A stretch of DNA of 64,000 nt from Hymenobacter nivis (GTDB lineage Bacteria; Bacteroidota; Bacteroidia; Cytophagales; Hymenobacteraceae). The stretch spans positions 1,674,001 to 1,738,000 of the forward strand of contig NZ_CP029145.1 of NCBI RefSeq assembly GCF_003149515.1, read 5' to 3'. A program made the translations under genes and the position numbers. Of the stretch, positions 55,787 to 64,000 are shown piece by piece. The notes under the pieces were generated by a model. It made no database searches. It was not told the DNA's origin and worked only from the letters and a program-made list of their open reading frames with translations. The stretch's first letter is position 1. Each line of letters opens with the position of its first letter.

Positions 55787-56613
55787 CCGGGGCTGGGCGC
55801 GGGCTGGCACTTGGGGCAGGTGTAGGTGGCGCGGCCGCCCACGTAGGTTTTCTCGATCTTGGTTTTGGGATGGCGCGGGCAAAAGGTGTGCGCGTCGGAG
55901 CCCGGCGTGGCCGATTCGTCCCACTCGCGGGCGTGGATGAGGAACGATTTGGGGAAATTTCGGTAGTTGGCCTCGTGATGGATGGCGGTAGTGAGCACCA
56001 GCTGGATAGCGGCGTGCAGGGCCCCCACTTCCTTTTCGCTCAGCGAGTTGCCAATGCGCTCGGGGTGGATTTTGGCCTGGAACAGCACTTCGTCCACAAT
56101 CCAGTTGCCAAGGCCGGCGGTGAGGCCCTGGTCGAGCAGCAGCGGCTTGACGAACACCCGGCGGCGGCTGAGCTTCGCGTACAGCTCGGCGGCGGTGATT
56201 TGCAGCGCATCGGGGCCCAGTTTCTTGGCTTTTTGGTAGGCCGCGGCGCTGTCAGCCAGGCGGATGCGGCCGAACTTGCGCGGGTCGATGAAGGCCAGGC
56301 TGAGGCCGGAGTCGCTCAGATGCCAGGCCACACGGGTGAAGCGCGGGGCATCGGGCGCGTCGCGGTAGGCCCCAATGTCGCCGGTCATGCCGAAGTGCAG
56401 CACCAGCAGGCGGCCGTTGTCGAGCTCCACGAAGCAGTTTTTGCCCAGGCGGCTGGTGCCGGTGATGGTGCGGCCCAGCAGGGCGGCGCGCAGCTCGGCT
56501 TCGGGCACGGCCAGCACGTGGGCGTCGTTCACGTCGAGGCCGGTAATGGTCTGGCCCACGGCCACTTCATCGATGAAACGGCGGTAGGTTTCGACTTCGG
56601 GTAATTCGGGCAT
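55783..56613 (-). CDS. Fpg/Nei family DNA glycosylase
   Basis: A 276-residue protein beginning MPELPEVETYRRF, with the catalytic Pro2 and Glu3 of the family. The beta-elimination Lys is in RLGKNCFVEL near 57. The H2TH region reads VKPLLLDQGLTAGLGNWIVD near 155 followed by EVLFQAKIHPER. The C-terminal zinc finger is FCPRHPKTKIEKTY then ATYTCPKCQ, that is Cys-x2-His and Cys-x2-Cys rather than four Cys. It excises oxidised bases and nicks the abasic site. The 3' end overlaps a small membrane protein gene. Confidence 0.92.
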   Translation of the reverse strand: MPELPEVETYRRFIDEVAVGQTITGLDVNDAHVLAVPEAELRAALLGRTITGTSRLGKNCFVELDNGRLLVLHFGMTGDIGAYRDAPDAPRFTRVAWHLSDSGLSLAFIDPRKFGRIRLADSAAAYQKAKKLGPDALQITAAELYAKLSRRRVFVKPLLLDQGLTAGLGNWIVDEVLFQAKIHPERIGNSLSEKEVGALHAAIQLVLTTAIHHEANYRNFPKSFLIHAREWDESATPGSDAHTFCPRHPKTKIEKTYVGGRATYTCPKCQPAPSPG

Positions 56614-56629
56614 TGGGGGAAAATAAAGG

Positions 56630-56701
56630 AGCAGCGGCGGGTTATTAAGCGCAAGGCGAACGGCTTGGTGCGCGCTTTTTGCTTAACAACCCGCCGCTGC
56701 T
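56630..56701 (-). terminator. hairpin between the S9 peptidase and glycosylase genes
   Basis: Arms 56630-56650 (AGCAGCGGCGGGTTATTAAGC) and 56681-56701 pair over 21 bp with one mismatch. It lies 48 bases past the S9 stop codon and just upstream of the glycosylase start, and may end the S9 transcript. There is no long T run. Confidence 0.55.
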
Positions 56702-56748
56702 AATTGGTTACTTCCGAACGGGCCCCGGGGTTACCGCCTCTGGGGCCC

Positions 56749-58920
56749 CTAGCGGCCGCCGGGGGGGCAATTCTCCTTCAGGAATTTAGTGTAGGTGCTC
56801 GACAAGTGGCGGCTGGTGCCTTCGCCTTCCGAGATGCTGTGGGTGCGGTTGGGGTAGCTCATCAGCTGGAAAGTTTTGTTGTTTTTCACCAGCTCGTTGA
56901 TCATCTGCTCGGCGTTGTTGTAGTGCACGTTGTCGTCGCCGGTGCCGTGGATGAGCAGCAGGCGGCCGCGCAAATCCTTGGCGTGGGCCAGCGGCGAATT
57001 GTCCACGAAGTAGTGCCGATCCTCGGGCAACAGGCCCATGTAGCGCTCCTGATAGATGTTGTCGTAGTTCAGCTGGTTGTCGACGGCGGCAATGGAGATG
57101 CCGGTTTTGTAAATTTTGGGGTACTGCATCAGGAGGCTGAGCGTGGACGAGCCGCCGCCGCTCCAGCCCCACACCGCCACGCGGCTGGTATCCACGAAGC
57201 TATTTTTCAGCACTTCCTGGGCCCCCAGGGCCTGGTCGCGGATGTTGAGGCTGCCGATGTTGTGGTAGATGGCCTTGCGGAACTCGCGGCCGCGCGGCGC
57301 AGGGGCCCCCCGGTTGTCGAGCGAGGCGTAGATGTAGCCATCGTCGGCCATGTTGCCCTGGTAGAGGCGGTTGGCGCCCGTGCCGAAGCGGTCCGTCACC
57401 GTCTGGCTGGCTGGCTCGCCGTACACGTAGAACACGATGGGGTATTTCTTGGATGGGTCGAAGTTGGTGGGCTTCACCATCCAGCCGTCCAGAGTCACAC
57501 CGTCGGCGGTTTTTACCTGGAAAAACTCCGTTTTGGGGGCCCTAATGCTCTTGGCCTGCGCGGGCAGCTCGCCGCCGCTCAGGCGCTGGTGGGCAGGCAG
57601 GCTCACCACATCGGCAGTGGGGAAGGCGCTGGTACTGGAGTAGTTGTGCAGGGCCAGCTTGCCGTTGGGCGAGATGTCGTAGTTGTGCGAGCCGGCTTCG
57701 TTGGCGGGCGTCACGCGGGTGGCCGCGCCGCCCTTCAGCGGCACGCGGTAGAGATAGGTTTGGGTGGCGTTGGCGGGCGAGGCCATGAAGTACACGGTGC
57801 CGGCGCGCTCGTCGATGGCTTCGAGGCTAATCACGTCGTAGTTGCCCTTGGTGAGCAGCTGCTCGTGGCCGGCGCGGTCCACGGCGTAAAGGTGGCGCCA
57901 GCCGTCTTTCTCGCTGGCCCACACGAACTTCTTGCCGCCCTCAATCCAATTCCAGCCCACAGCGCCGTCCTTGGCGTCGACCCAGGCCTTGTCGGTTTCG
58001 CTGTAAATGGCCCGGGCGGCCCCGGTAGCGGTGTTGCAGAGCATGATTTTGCTCTCGTTCTGGCGGCGGTTCAGCTGCTGCACAATCAGCTCGGCGGGGC
58101 CGGCCCACTCCATGCGCGGCAGGTAGTGCTGCACGGCGTCGCCGGGGATGTCCATCCACTTGGTGGGGCCCCCAGATACGGGCACCACGCCCACGCGGCA
58201 GCGGCTGGGGTCTTCGCCCACCACAGGGTACTCCACGGGCACGGTGTAGGGGTAGAGCGCCGCCGTGGTGTTCAACATCAGGTAGTTGCGCGTCTTGGTG
58301 GCGTCGAGCTGCCAGTAGGCCAGGCTCAGGCCGTTGGGGGCCCAGCGGAAGCCGTCGCGGCAGTCCAGCTCCTCCTCGTACACCCAGTCGAAGGTGCCGT
58401 TGATGAGGCGGTCGGTGCCGTCGCTGGTGAGGGCGGTGATGGCGTGGTCGGCCAGGTTTTCGACGTACAGGTTGTGCTCGCTCACGTAGGCCACCTTGCT
58501 GCCGTCGGGCGAGAACTTGGCGAACATCAGCGACGACTCCGGCCGGCCCTTGCCGAGCTGCGTGAGTTGCGCGGTTTTACGGTCGTACACCCAGTAGTCG
58601 CCGTGGGTGTCGTAGCGCCATACTTTCTGGGTGTTGGTGTTGAGCAGCACCCGCTGGCCGTCGTCGGCGAGCGAAAAGCGGCGCACTTTCAGCGGGGCCG
58701 CCTGGCCGGCGGGCGTCAGCTGCTGCTTGCTGAGGATGGTGACGCCCGCGCCCGGCTTGCGGGCGTCGAGCTGTACAATTTCGTCGTCTTGCGCCCGCAG
58801 GTAGCCGTAGCCGTCTTTGGTCCACTGGGTGCCGGGGCCCACCTGGGCCTGCGTGGCGGCGGCGGCGGCCAGCAGCAGGGCCCCGGCCATGCCCGCACGG
58901 CGGGCAATATTTTGTATCAT
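56749..58920 (-). CDS. S9 family peptidase (DPP IV-like)
   Basis: A 723-residue exported protease with signal peptide (GMAGALLLAAAAATQAQ). The N-terminal eight-blade propeller of the DPP IV type covers about 30-480 (KVAYVSEHNLYVENLADHAI; TFDWVYEEELDCRDGFRWAP holds the double Glu that fixes the substrate amino group near 198). The hydrolase domain has the nucleophile VWGWSGGGSS near 585, acid in HGTGDDNVHY near 661 and His in YPNRTHSISE near 692. It removes N-terminal dipeptides (often X-Pro) in the periplasm. A neighbouring M48 gene in the same direction starts 75 bases beyond the S9 start. Confidence 0.94.
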   Translation of the reverse strand: MIQNIARRAGMAGALLLAAAAATQAQVGPGTQWTKDGYGYLRAQDDEIVQLDARKPGAGVTILSKQQLTPAGQAAPLKVRRFSLADDGQRVLLNTNTQKVWRYDTHGDYWVYDRKTAQLTQLGKGRPESSLMFAKFSPDGSKVAYVSEHNLYVENLADHAITALTSDGTDRLINGTFDWVYEEELDCRDGFRWAPNGLSLAYWQLDATKTRNYLMLNTTAALYPYTVPVEYPVVGEDPSRCRVGVVPVSGGPTKWMDIPGDAVQHYLPRMEWAGPAELIVQQLNRRQNESKIMLCNTATGAARAIYSETDKAWVDAKDGAVGWNWIEGGKKFVWASEKDGWRHLYAVDRAGHEQLLTKGNYDVISLEAIDERAGTVYFMASPANATQTYLYRVPLKGGAATRVTPANEAGSHNYDISPNGKLALHNYSSTSAFPTADVVSLPAHQRLSGGELPAQAKSIRAPKTEFFQVKTADGVTLDGWMVKPTNFDPSKKYPIVFYVYGEPASQTVTDRFGTGANRLYQGNMADDGYIYASLDNRGAPAPRGREFRKAIYHNIGSLNIRDQALGAQEVLKNSFVDTSRVAVWGWSGGGSSTLSLLMQYPKIYKTGISIAAVDNQLNYDNIYQERYMGLLPEDRHYFVDNSPLAHAKDLRGRLLLIHGTGDDNVHYNNAEQMINELVKNNKTFQLMSYPNRTHSISEGEGTSRHLSSTYTKFLKENCPPGGR

Positions 58921-58995
58921 GCGTTGGGTTAGGGAAGGATAGGGGTTGAGGGCCTGAAATTAGGGCCCCCGCGCTACACCGCCCGCCCCGGGGCC

Positions 58996-59901
58996 CTATT
59001 CGTGCAAAGTGGCCACGCGCTGGCCCTGCGGGTCGTACACGTCGCCGCTGGCCGCAATGAACAGGCGGCGTTGCCGGCCGTCCATCAGCACGTAGGGGAA
59101 ATCGGTGCTGTTGGTGCGCGTGAGGTGGCCCACCACCACGGGCGTATCGTCGTCGGCCACGCGCACCACGTTCAGGCCACTGGTGAGGTAATAGGGCTGG
59201 TCGGGGTGGTTGCGGAAGGTGAGCTGGCCTACCAGGCGCACCGGCGTGGCGGCGGCAGTAGCGTCGGCATCGTCTTTGTCGTCAGCGTCATCGGCCTGGC
59301 TGCGGCGGGCCGGGGCCAGCGCCACGGGCGCGGCCGACGGCGCGGGGCCCCGGCGGCTGGCAGCAATCTGGGTTTCGGCGCGCCGCCAGCCTGTACCGAT
59401 GGCGGCCAAGCGGGGCGTGCGGCCGGGGTGGCTGGCCGAGCCTTCGTCGGTGGCCACGGCGGCCAGGGCGGCCTGGGCCTGGGCCAGGCTGGCCCCCAGC
59501 TTGCGCAGCACGAAGCCCGAAAATTCATCGGCCTCCAGCTCGTCCTGCGGGTTCGAGCCGCCGGTGCGCAGCGTGTGGCCGTTGAGGTGGTGGCCCATCT
59601 CGTGGGCCAGAATGCTGATGCCGGCCCAGTTGGTGCGGCCGGCGCGGTTCACAGCGGCCAGGAAATCGGGGTTGTAGAGCAGGTAGCGCTTGCCGCCGTA
59701 CACCACGGCCGCGGCGTTGTCGACCTCGCGGGTGGCGCGCAGCTCAAAGCGGGGCTGCAAGCCCACCACGTTGGTAATTTCCTGGATGATGCCGGTGGCG
59801 GCCGGGGCCGCGGTTTGGGCCCCGGCGGTGCCGGCCAAGGCAAAGGCCGCCAGCAGCCCTAGAGCCGTGCGGCGAAGAAAAAGGGAAACGAGCGTCGGCA
59901 T
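58996..59901 (-). CDS. M48-like zinc metalloprotease, exported
   Basis: A 301-residue protein starting at the ATG at 59901, which opens a signal peptide (FLRRTALGLLAAFALAGTAG). The frame to 60201 crosses the promoter of the PPK2 gene and is not used. The zinc site ILAHEMGHHLNGH is near residue 75, with the third ligand in ELEADEFSGFVLRK near 97. After the peptidase part there is a Pro/Ala/Arg-rich linker and a Asp-rich DDADDKDDADAT, then a C-terminal beta domain (YLTSGLNVVRVADDDTPVVV; RRLFIAASGDVYDPQG). It is shorter than HtpX-type M48 proteins and lacks membrane helices, so it is a soluble periplasmic variant. Confidence 0.85.
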   Translation of the reverse strand: MPTLVSLFLRRTALGLLAAFALAGTAGAQTAAPAATGIIQEITNVVGLQPRFELRATREVDNAAAVVYGGKRYLLYNPDFLAAVNRAGRTNWAGISILAHEMGHHLNGHTLRTGGSNPQDELEADEFSGFVLRKLGASLAQAQAALAAVATDEGSASHPGRTPRLAAIGTGWRRAETQIAASRRGPAPSAAPVALAPARRSQADDADDKDDADATAAATPVRLVGQLTFRNHPDQPYYLTSGLNVVRVADDDTPVVVGHLTRTNSTDFPYVLMDGRQRRLFIAASGDVYDPQGQRVATLHE

Positions 59902-60094
59902 AGCGAACGGTGAAAAAGCGAGAGAAACTGGGAAAGGAAAGGGGCCAGGCAACCGGCCCAAAAAAACGGCCGGGGCCCCTAGCGGCTGGTCGAGCCCTTG
60001 CGGAGCTAACGTAAACCGGAGGGCTTTTCGTTTATTTTTTGAGGCCCCGGCCCGCGCGCCCGGCGGCCAGTTCAAGTTTCGCGTAAAGCGTGCT

Positions 60095-60919
60095 ATGAAA
60101 TATCCCGAAACCCCCGCCGTGCTCGTCAAAGACAAGCACTTCAAGCTGGCCGACGTATCCACCGACGACAAGGGCCCCTTCGATGAAAAGTACGCCCACA
60201 AGGAATCGGCGGAGCCGCGCCTGGCTGCCCTACGCCAGCGCCTGGCCGAGCTCCAGGAAAACCTTTACGCTGAGCATCAGCGCAGCCTGCTACTAGTGTT
60301 TCAGGCGATGGACACGGGCGGCAAGGACGGGGCCATCGGCAACCTGCTGACGGGCGTGAACCCGGCCGGCGTGCAGGTGGCGGCATTCAAGGCCCCGTCG
60401 CCGGTCGAGCTGGCGCACGATTTTTTATGGCGCGTCCACCTCAAAACGCCGGCGCGGGGCCACATCGGGGTGTTCAACCGCTCGCACTACGAAGACGTGC
60501 TCGTGACCCGCGTGCACGGCCTGATAGACAAGAAAACCGCCCATCAGCGCTTCGACGACATCAATAACTTCGAGCAGCTGCTGACGCGCAACGGTACGCA
60601 CATCCTCAAGTTTTTCCTGCACATCTCCAAAAAAGAGCAGGCCGAGCGCCTCCAGGCCCGCCTCGACGATCCAGCCAAACGCTGGAAATATGAGCCCGGC
60701 GACCTCAAGGAGCGCGCCCACTGGGACGACTACCAGGACGTGTACAGCGACGCCCTGGCCCACTGCTCTACCGACGGTGCGCCCTGGTTTGTCGTGCCCG
60801 CCGACCACAAATGGTCGCGCGACCTCGCCATTACCGAAATCGTAGTGGCCGCTCTCGAAAACATGGACCCCCGGCCGCCCACAGCTGATTTTGACGTGAA
60901 AGCGCAGGTAATTAAGTAA
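60095..60919 (+). CDS. ppk2: polyphosphate kinase 2 family protein
   Basis: A 274-residue protein read from the ATG at 60095. Walker A is FQAMDTGGKDGAIGNL near 70, Walker B is IGVFNRSHYEDVLVTRVHG near 127, and the lid region has KRWKYEPGDLKERAHWDDYQ near 205, all as in PPK2 class proteins. PPK2 uses polyphosphate to phosphorylate nucleotides. Length and end (ALENMDPRPP, then a short tail) look complete. The last bases of its TAA stop coincide with the first bases of an IS982-type end, so the insertion lies exactly at the gene's 3' border. Confidence 0.93.
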   Translation: MKYPETPAVLVKDKHFKLADVSTDDKGPFDEKYAHKESAEPRLAALRQRLAELQENLYAEHQRSLLLVFQAMDTGGKDGAIGNLLTGVNPAGVQVAAFKAPSPVELAHDFLWRVHLKTPARGHIGVFNRSHYEDVLVTRVHGLIDKKTAHQRFDDINNFEQLLTRNGTHILKFFLHISKKEQAERLQARLDDPAKRWKYEPGDLKERAHWDDYQDVYSDALAHCSTDGAPWFVVPADHKWSRDLAITEIVVAALENMDPRPPTADFDVKAQVIK

Positions 60920-61499
60920 CCCAAGTTGCGGAGTATTTGGGGGCATAAAAAAAGTCTGCTCAGCAGAGCAGGAGGAGGTTCGAGGTCTCTAACCTCCTCC
61001 TGCTCTGCTTTCCCTATGCGCGAACAGGCCGTTGCCATGTACTACTTCCTAGCTGATTTACTGACCACGACAAGCGCCGGCGTGGGCTCGGCCGGCCGAC
61101 CCGCGCCGGCGCTTGTCGGATGCATAAGTGCTGGCCACGGCCTTGGTAGCGGCCCGCTACTTTGGCGGTAATCTGGTGCTGGGGCAGCGCTACATGGAAC
61201 AGCATTGGGGCCAGCAAAGCCTGAATAAGAGTGGCTTCAATCGCCAGCTACCTGCCCTGACCGATACGCTGGCGGGCTTGTTTGCCCCCTTTGGGCAACT
61301 GCTTAAAGGCCTGCACACCGAGGCCCGCTACGTCATCGACTCCTTCCCCGTGGCTGTATGGCATAATACGCGCTGCCCGCGCTGTAAATTACTGACCGGC
61401 AAGTCCTATCACGGCCGTTGCGCCAGCAAGCGCGGCTGGTTTTACGGGTTTAAAGTGCAGGTCGTGGCCACCACCAACAGGATTCCGGTCGACTATTAG
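60918..61499 (+). pseudogene. IS982-family element, 5' part with broken transposase
   Basis: The left end AACCCAAGTTGCGGAGTATT matches the IS982-type end at 55443. A perfect hairpin (GCAGAGCAGGAGGAGGTT and complement) precedes the transposase start MYYFLADLLTTT at 61037. After a frameshift and a stop the frame continues with VLATALVAARYFGGNLVLGQ, GFNRQLPALTDTLAGLFAPF, ARYVIDSFPVAVWHNTRCPR and KRGWFYGFKVQVVATTNRIP. The DDE-containing second half and right end are missing; an IS4-family element follows at 61540. Confidence 0.75.
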
Positions 61500-61539
61500 A
61501 CCTCTTTCCTAAACACGTATCATTTTTTCAACGTATCCT

Positions 61540-62648
61540 CTGATGTTACGCGGCGAATTGGGCTAACTCCTGATTCATGGCTTTAAGGCCAGCTAAATAG
61601 AGTTGGGCTTTTAGGCGAAAATGACCTATTCCGTGCCGCACTTTAAGCGCTTCTAACTTGCTGTAAGCTAAAATAGCGGCAAAGAAATGATTGGCTTGGG
61701 TATCGGGCTTTTTCGTGGGCGACTTCCCCATGGAGGCATTCTGTTTGAGCGACTTATGGTATTCTTCGACTTTCCACCGTCTCTGGTAAATTGTCGTCCA
61801 TTGGACTTGATTCAGGCTCGTATCGCTGCTGACCAGGTATAGCACGCCATGCGACCCATCCTTGTTTATGAAGACTTGTCGGCTCACGAGTACCGCTGGC
61901 TCGACGGACCGCAAAAAGACGCGCAGGGGCTGCTCAGCGGGAAAAGCAGGGGTATCGACGGCGTGAAACTGGCCTTGCGCCCGTGCCCCTTCGCTCAGGG
62001 CGACGGTGCGGGAGGATTCGAGGGCCATCACGAAGCCATGACCTAGCTCCAGGACGGCGTTCAAGTTCTCGGCCGAGGCGTACCAGCTGTCAGCCAGCAG
62101 GTACGCCTCGGCCACTTGTCGCTGGGCCATGCGCAGCATGGCCCGCAGGTACTCGTTTTTGATGAACTTGCTTTTGGCTTTGGTTTTCTGCGCTTTGGCG
62201 TCCCACACGGCCTCCGTTTTTTCGATAAGCTCCACCGCAATTGGCAGGGCCAGTGCGCCGGCCTGGTAGAGTAGGCTCACAAAGTTGAGCCCTTTGACAA
62301 AGCGGCCCTGGCTATGGTCCCAGTGCGTACAAATCAGGGCACTGGGGTCGGTATGGGCCTTTTCCAGGATGGAATCGTCCACGATAAGTACGGCAAACTC
62401 GTCGACCGGTCGCTGGTGCTCGGCCCGGCGAATCAGCGGTTTGGCGTGCGCCCAGACCTGCTCCGAGTCCAGATAGGACGTGCTGAGCTAGCGCGTAACT
62501 TGGTCGTGGCTCAATGCCCCGCCAAAGAGCCGGGATAAGCCCGTGGCAGAAGTCGGGCCCGTCGAGCTAATCAAATAGTCCGTGTATAAATCTAGGGTGC
62601 AGGTCATCGCCGAAAATAATAACTACTAATTTAGCCGCGTAACATCAG
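61540..62648 (-). mobile_element. IS4-family element copy B, near complete
   Basis: A 1109-bp element with perfect 15-bp terminal inverted repeats CTGATGTTACGCGGC (61540-61554 and 62634-62648). It encodes one transposase interrupted by a single stop. No matching target duplication is visible in the flanks. Confidence 0.82.
61546..62607 (-). pseudogene. IS4-family transposase copy B (one internal amber codon)
   Basis: From the ATG at 62607 (MTCTLDLYTDYLISSTG) the frame is open except for a TAG at 62488-62490, where copy A has a Trp codon (ITRW). Downstream it carries IVDDSILEKAHTDPSALICT with the first Asp, EAYLLADSWYASAENLN with the second Asp, YQRRWKVEEYHKSLKQ with the catalytic Glu in a YREK signature, and a full C-terminus ending LNQ-type helices (GLKAMNQELAQFAA). 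One base change would restore a 353-residue protein. The translated part after the stop is 278 residues from an internal Met. Confidence 0.82.
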
Positions 62649-62675
62649 GTATTAAATTGCCGGGACCCCGTGCAG

Positions 62676-63180
62676 CTACGCACTAAGTTGGCGGAGTTGC
62701 TGGTACATGGCTTTTAGCCCGACGGTGTAGAGTTGGGCTTTGAGACGAAAATGGCCGATGCCGCACTTGAGCTTAAGCACTTCGAGTTTGGTGTAGGCCA
62801 GCACGGCAGCGAAGAAGTGCGTGGCTTGCGTGGCCAGCGCCTTGGTGGGCGATTTGCCCATCGACGCGTTCTGTTTGAGCGACTTGTGGTACTCTTCCAC
62901 TTTCCACCGTCTCTGGTAAATCGTGGTCAGTTGGGCTTGGTCCAGGTCGGTGTCGCTGCTGACCAGATACAGGATGCCTTGGCTACCGTCTTGGTTTGTA
63001 AAGACTTGCCTGGTTACAAGCACCGCTTCCTGGACGGCCCGCAAATAGACGTGCAAGGGTTGCGTACCGGCAAATACCAGCGACTGCACGGGCTGGAACT
63101 GCCCTTGGGCGCGCGCTGCTTCGCTCAGGGCCACGGCGCGGCTGCTTTCGAGGGCAAAAATAAAGTAGTGGCCCTGCCCG
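62676..63180 (-). pseudogene. IS4-family transposase copy C, C-terminal fragment
   Basis: The frame carries FIFALESSRAVALSEAARAQ, FQPVQSLVFAGTQPLHVYLR, VLVTRQVFTNQDGSQGILYL, YQRRWKVEEYHKSLKQNASM and the terminal IGHFRLKAQLYTVGLKAMYQ, about 165 residues. The N-terminal half with the first two Asp is absent. It breaks near 63180, where unrelated plus-strand coding sequence begins. It stands next to copy B in the same orientation. Confidence 0.78.
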
Positions 63181-63428
63181 GCGCGGCGACAAACAAGGAC
63201 GAAGGCGTGGTGGTGCCCGCCCGGGCGCACCGGCAGATTTGGGTGGCCGTGCCGTTGGTACCGGCCGATTCCTTGCGCCAGCTCCGGGGGGCCCTGGCCA
63301 CTGGCAGCCAAGGCAATAATTCGCTGCGGCTGGTTGTACAGGTAAGCTACGCGGGGAAGCACGATGCGGGCGCATCCAACCGCGTGCACCTGTACCGGTA
63401 CCTTCAGCGCCTGTCACCGCCAAAGTAG
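63181..63428 (+). pseudogene. 3' fragment of an unidentified gene
   Basis: In frame on the plus strand: ATNKDEGVVVPARAHRQIWV, AVPLVPADSLRQLRGALATG, NNSLRLVVQVSYAGKHDAGA, NRVHLYRYLQRLSPPK and a stop. Codon composition looks like normal coding DNA of this genome, and there is no start, since the 5' side is replaced by IS4 copy C. I do not recognise the family. Confidence 0.4.
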
Positions 63429-63487
63429 CCCGCCGCGGCCGGGCAATGGCCGCCTTCCCGCGCCGCTGCAAAGCGTGTATACTATTG

Positions 63488-63780
63488 AAGCTGTTTAGGA
63501 AGTCGCCAGGCCGTCATGCTGATCTGGCGTCCGCGCAGCCGAAGCATCTCTACTTGCGGCAGTAAATAATTATACTCGTCGCGCAATAGGGTGCGGGGCT
63601 TGCCCCCGCCCGTTGTTACACAATTGGCGCGCGGTTCACGCAACGGCAGGCGGGGGCAAGCCCCGCACCCTACTGCTTTTTCGCAAATCACTTCGCGACG
63701 AGTATACTTGCGCGGGAGAGATGCTTCGACTGCGCGGACGCCAGATCAGCATGACGGCCTGATAGCTTCCTAAACAGCTT
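63488..63780. repeat. triple-nested palindromic repeat
   Basis: Three inverted repeats lie one inside the other. Outer: AAGCTGTTTAGGAAG-type ends (63488, 63780), then GGCCGTCATGCTGATCTGGC and GAAGCATCTCT paired with their complements at 63713-63757. Middle: TATACTCGTCGCG paired with CGCGACGAGTATA near 63571 and 63694-63706. Inner: AGGGTGCGGGGCTTGCCCCC (63588 onward) paired with its complement ending at 63671. The outer unit belongs to the family at 10122 and 15774. It fills most of the gene-free stretch 63429-63821. Confidence 0.75.
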
Positions 63781-63821
63781 TATTTTCTGCGTTACAGGCT
63801 ATCCCGGTGCGAGGGCGAAAA

Positions 63822-64000
63822 CTATTCCTCGTTGTTGTCGCGCGCGGCTTTGCGGGTGAGGGCGGTGAGGGCCGAGCGGGTGATGGCCGACTCGCTTTCG
63901 TAGCCGCGGCGGCGCTCGTTAGCGGCGGCGCTCTCGCCGGTGGCGGGCAGGGCGCGGTTCATCCAGCCCAGCATATCGGTGGTGATGCCGGGCAGCAGGC
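63822..64000 (-). CDS. SDR family oxidoreductase (3' end only)
   Basis: The last 58 codons of a gene that continues beyond the window: LLPGITTDMLGWMNRALPAT, a Glu/Arg stretch with RRGYESESAITRSALTALTR and the end KAARDNNEE. This matches the C-terminal tail of a Bacteroidota short-chain dehydrogenase group in which LLP and the terminal Asn-Asn-Glu are typical. The Rossmann and Tyr-Lys motifs lie outside the window, so the call depends on the tail alone. Confidence 0.55.
   Translation of the reverse strand, partial: LLPGITTDMLGWMNRALPATGESAAANERRRGYESESAITRSALTALTRKAARDNNEE

Noticed and set aside
56704..58932. Very long plus-strand open frame (742 codons) opposite the S9 peptidase.
   Set aside because: It is antisense to a clear S9 peptidase with complete catalytic motifs; the His/Gly/Val-rich translation is typical of a high-GC shadow frame.

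Overview
The window looks like chromosome from a GC-rich aerobic Bacteroidota of the Hymenobacter/Cytophagales type. The evidence is a SusC/SusD pair, a type IX secretion (T9SS) sorting domain, an outer-membrane beta-barrel TonB receptor of the Bacteroidota type, DUF1080 and hydroxypyruvate-isomerase-like TIM-barrel genes, a Bacteroidota-style YebC, strongly GC-ending codons, and many GGGGCCCC-like stretches in coding DNA. No rRNA, tRNA or CRISPR array was seen.

Layout. 1-6128: exported hydrolases and hypothetical secreted proteins (M28 peptidase, two alpha/beta hydrolases, an outer-membrane transporter-like protein, a lipoprotein). 6219-10339: a RecB/AddA-like helicase flanked by small IS1-type MITEs and hairpin repeats. 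10356-19475: nine genes all on the minus strand that form the metabolic core of the window. They are a GMC oxidoreductase, its subunit-3-like partner, an MFS permease, a Gfo/Idh/MocA dehydrogenase, three TIM-barrel isomerases/epimerases, a lipoprotein cytochrome c and a DUF1080 protein, closed by a perfect 30-bp hairpin. This is the gene set expected for oxidation of a sugar or glycoside to a 3-keto sugar, cleavage of the keto-glycoside, and uptake and conversion of the product. 20027-28876: housekeeping genes (YebC, VOC, DUF2062, YihY, a DbpA-like helicase, a CrtI-like oxidoreductase) mixed with three pseudogenes. 28974-33776: a SusD/SusC glycan uptake pair. 33880-40359: an IS relic, an M90 peptidase with a SEC-C tail, GAF, pirin, porin, DUF4142, an XRE-S24 repressor, and a DUF433/DUF5615 toxin-antitoxin-like pair whose toxin is frameshifted. 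40444-46682: RecQ, an IS701-like relic lying between fragments of DUF559 and DoxX genes, and a T9SS cargo protein. 47142-52490: an ABC exporter, a fold-back element, a PepSY-like protein and a TonB receptor. 52524-55443: a pile of IS elements (IS4 type cut by IS1 type, then a MITE, then IS982 type). 55457-60919: a DNA glycosylase, an S9 peptidase, an M48 peptidase and PPK2. 60918-63780: a second IS graveyard and a triple-nested palindrome. The window ends in the 3' end of an SDR gene.

The most interesting points are (i) the complete, single-strand 3-keto-glycoside-type cluster with its own cytochrome c; (ii) an apparently intact IS1-family element with an A8 slippery site, together with non-coding MITEs carrying the same terminal repeats, one with a perfect 8-bp target duplication; (iii) a second fold-back element flanked by CTAG duplications exactly at the stop codon of an ABC transporter; and (iv) palindromic repeats nested inside each other. 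Function calls rest on reading motifs and overall protein pattern; no database search was run.
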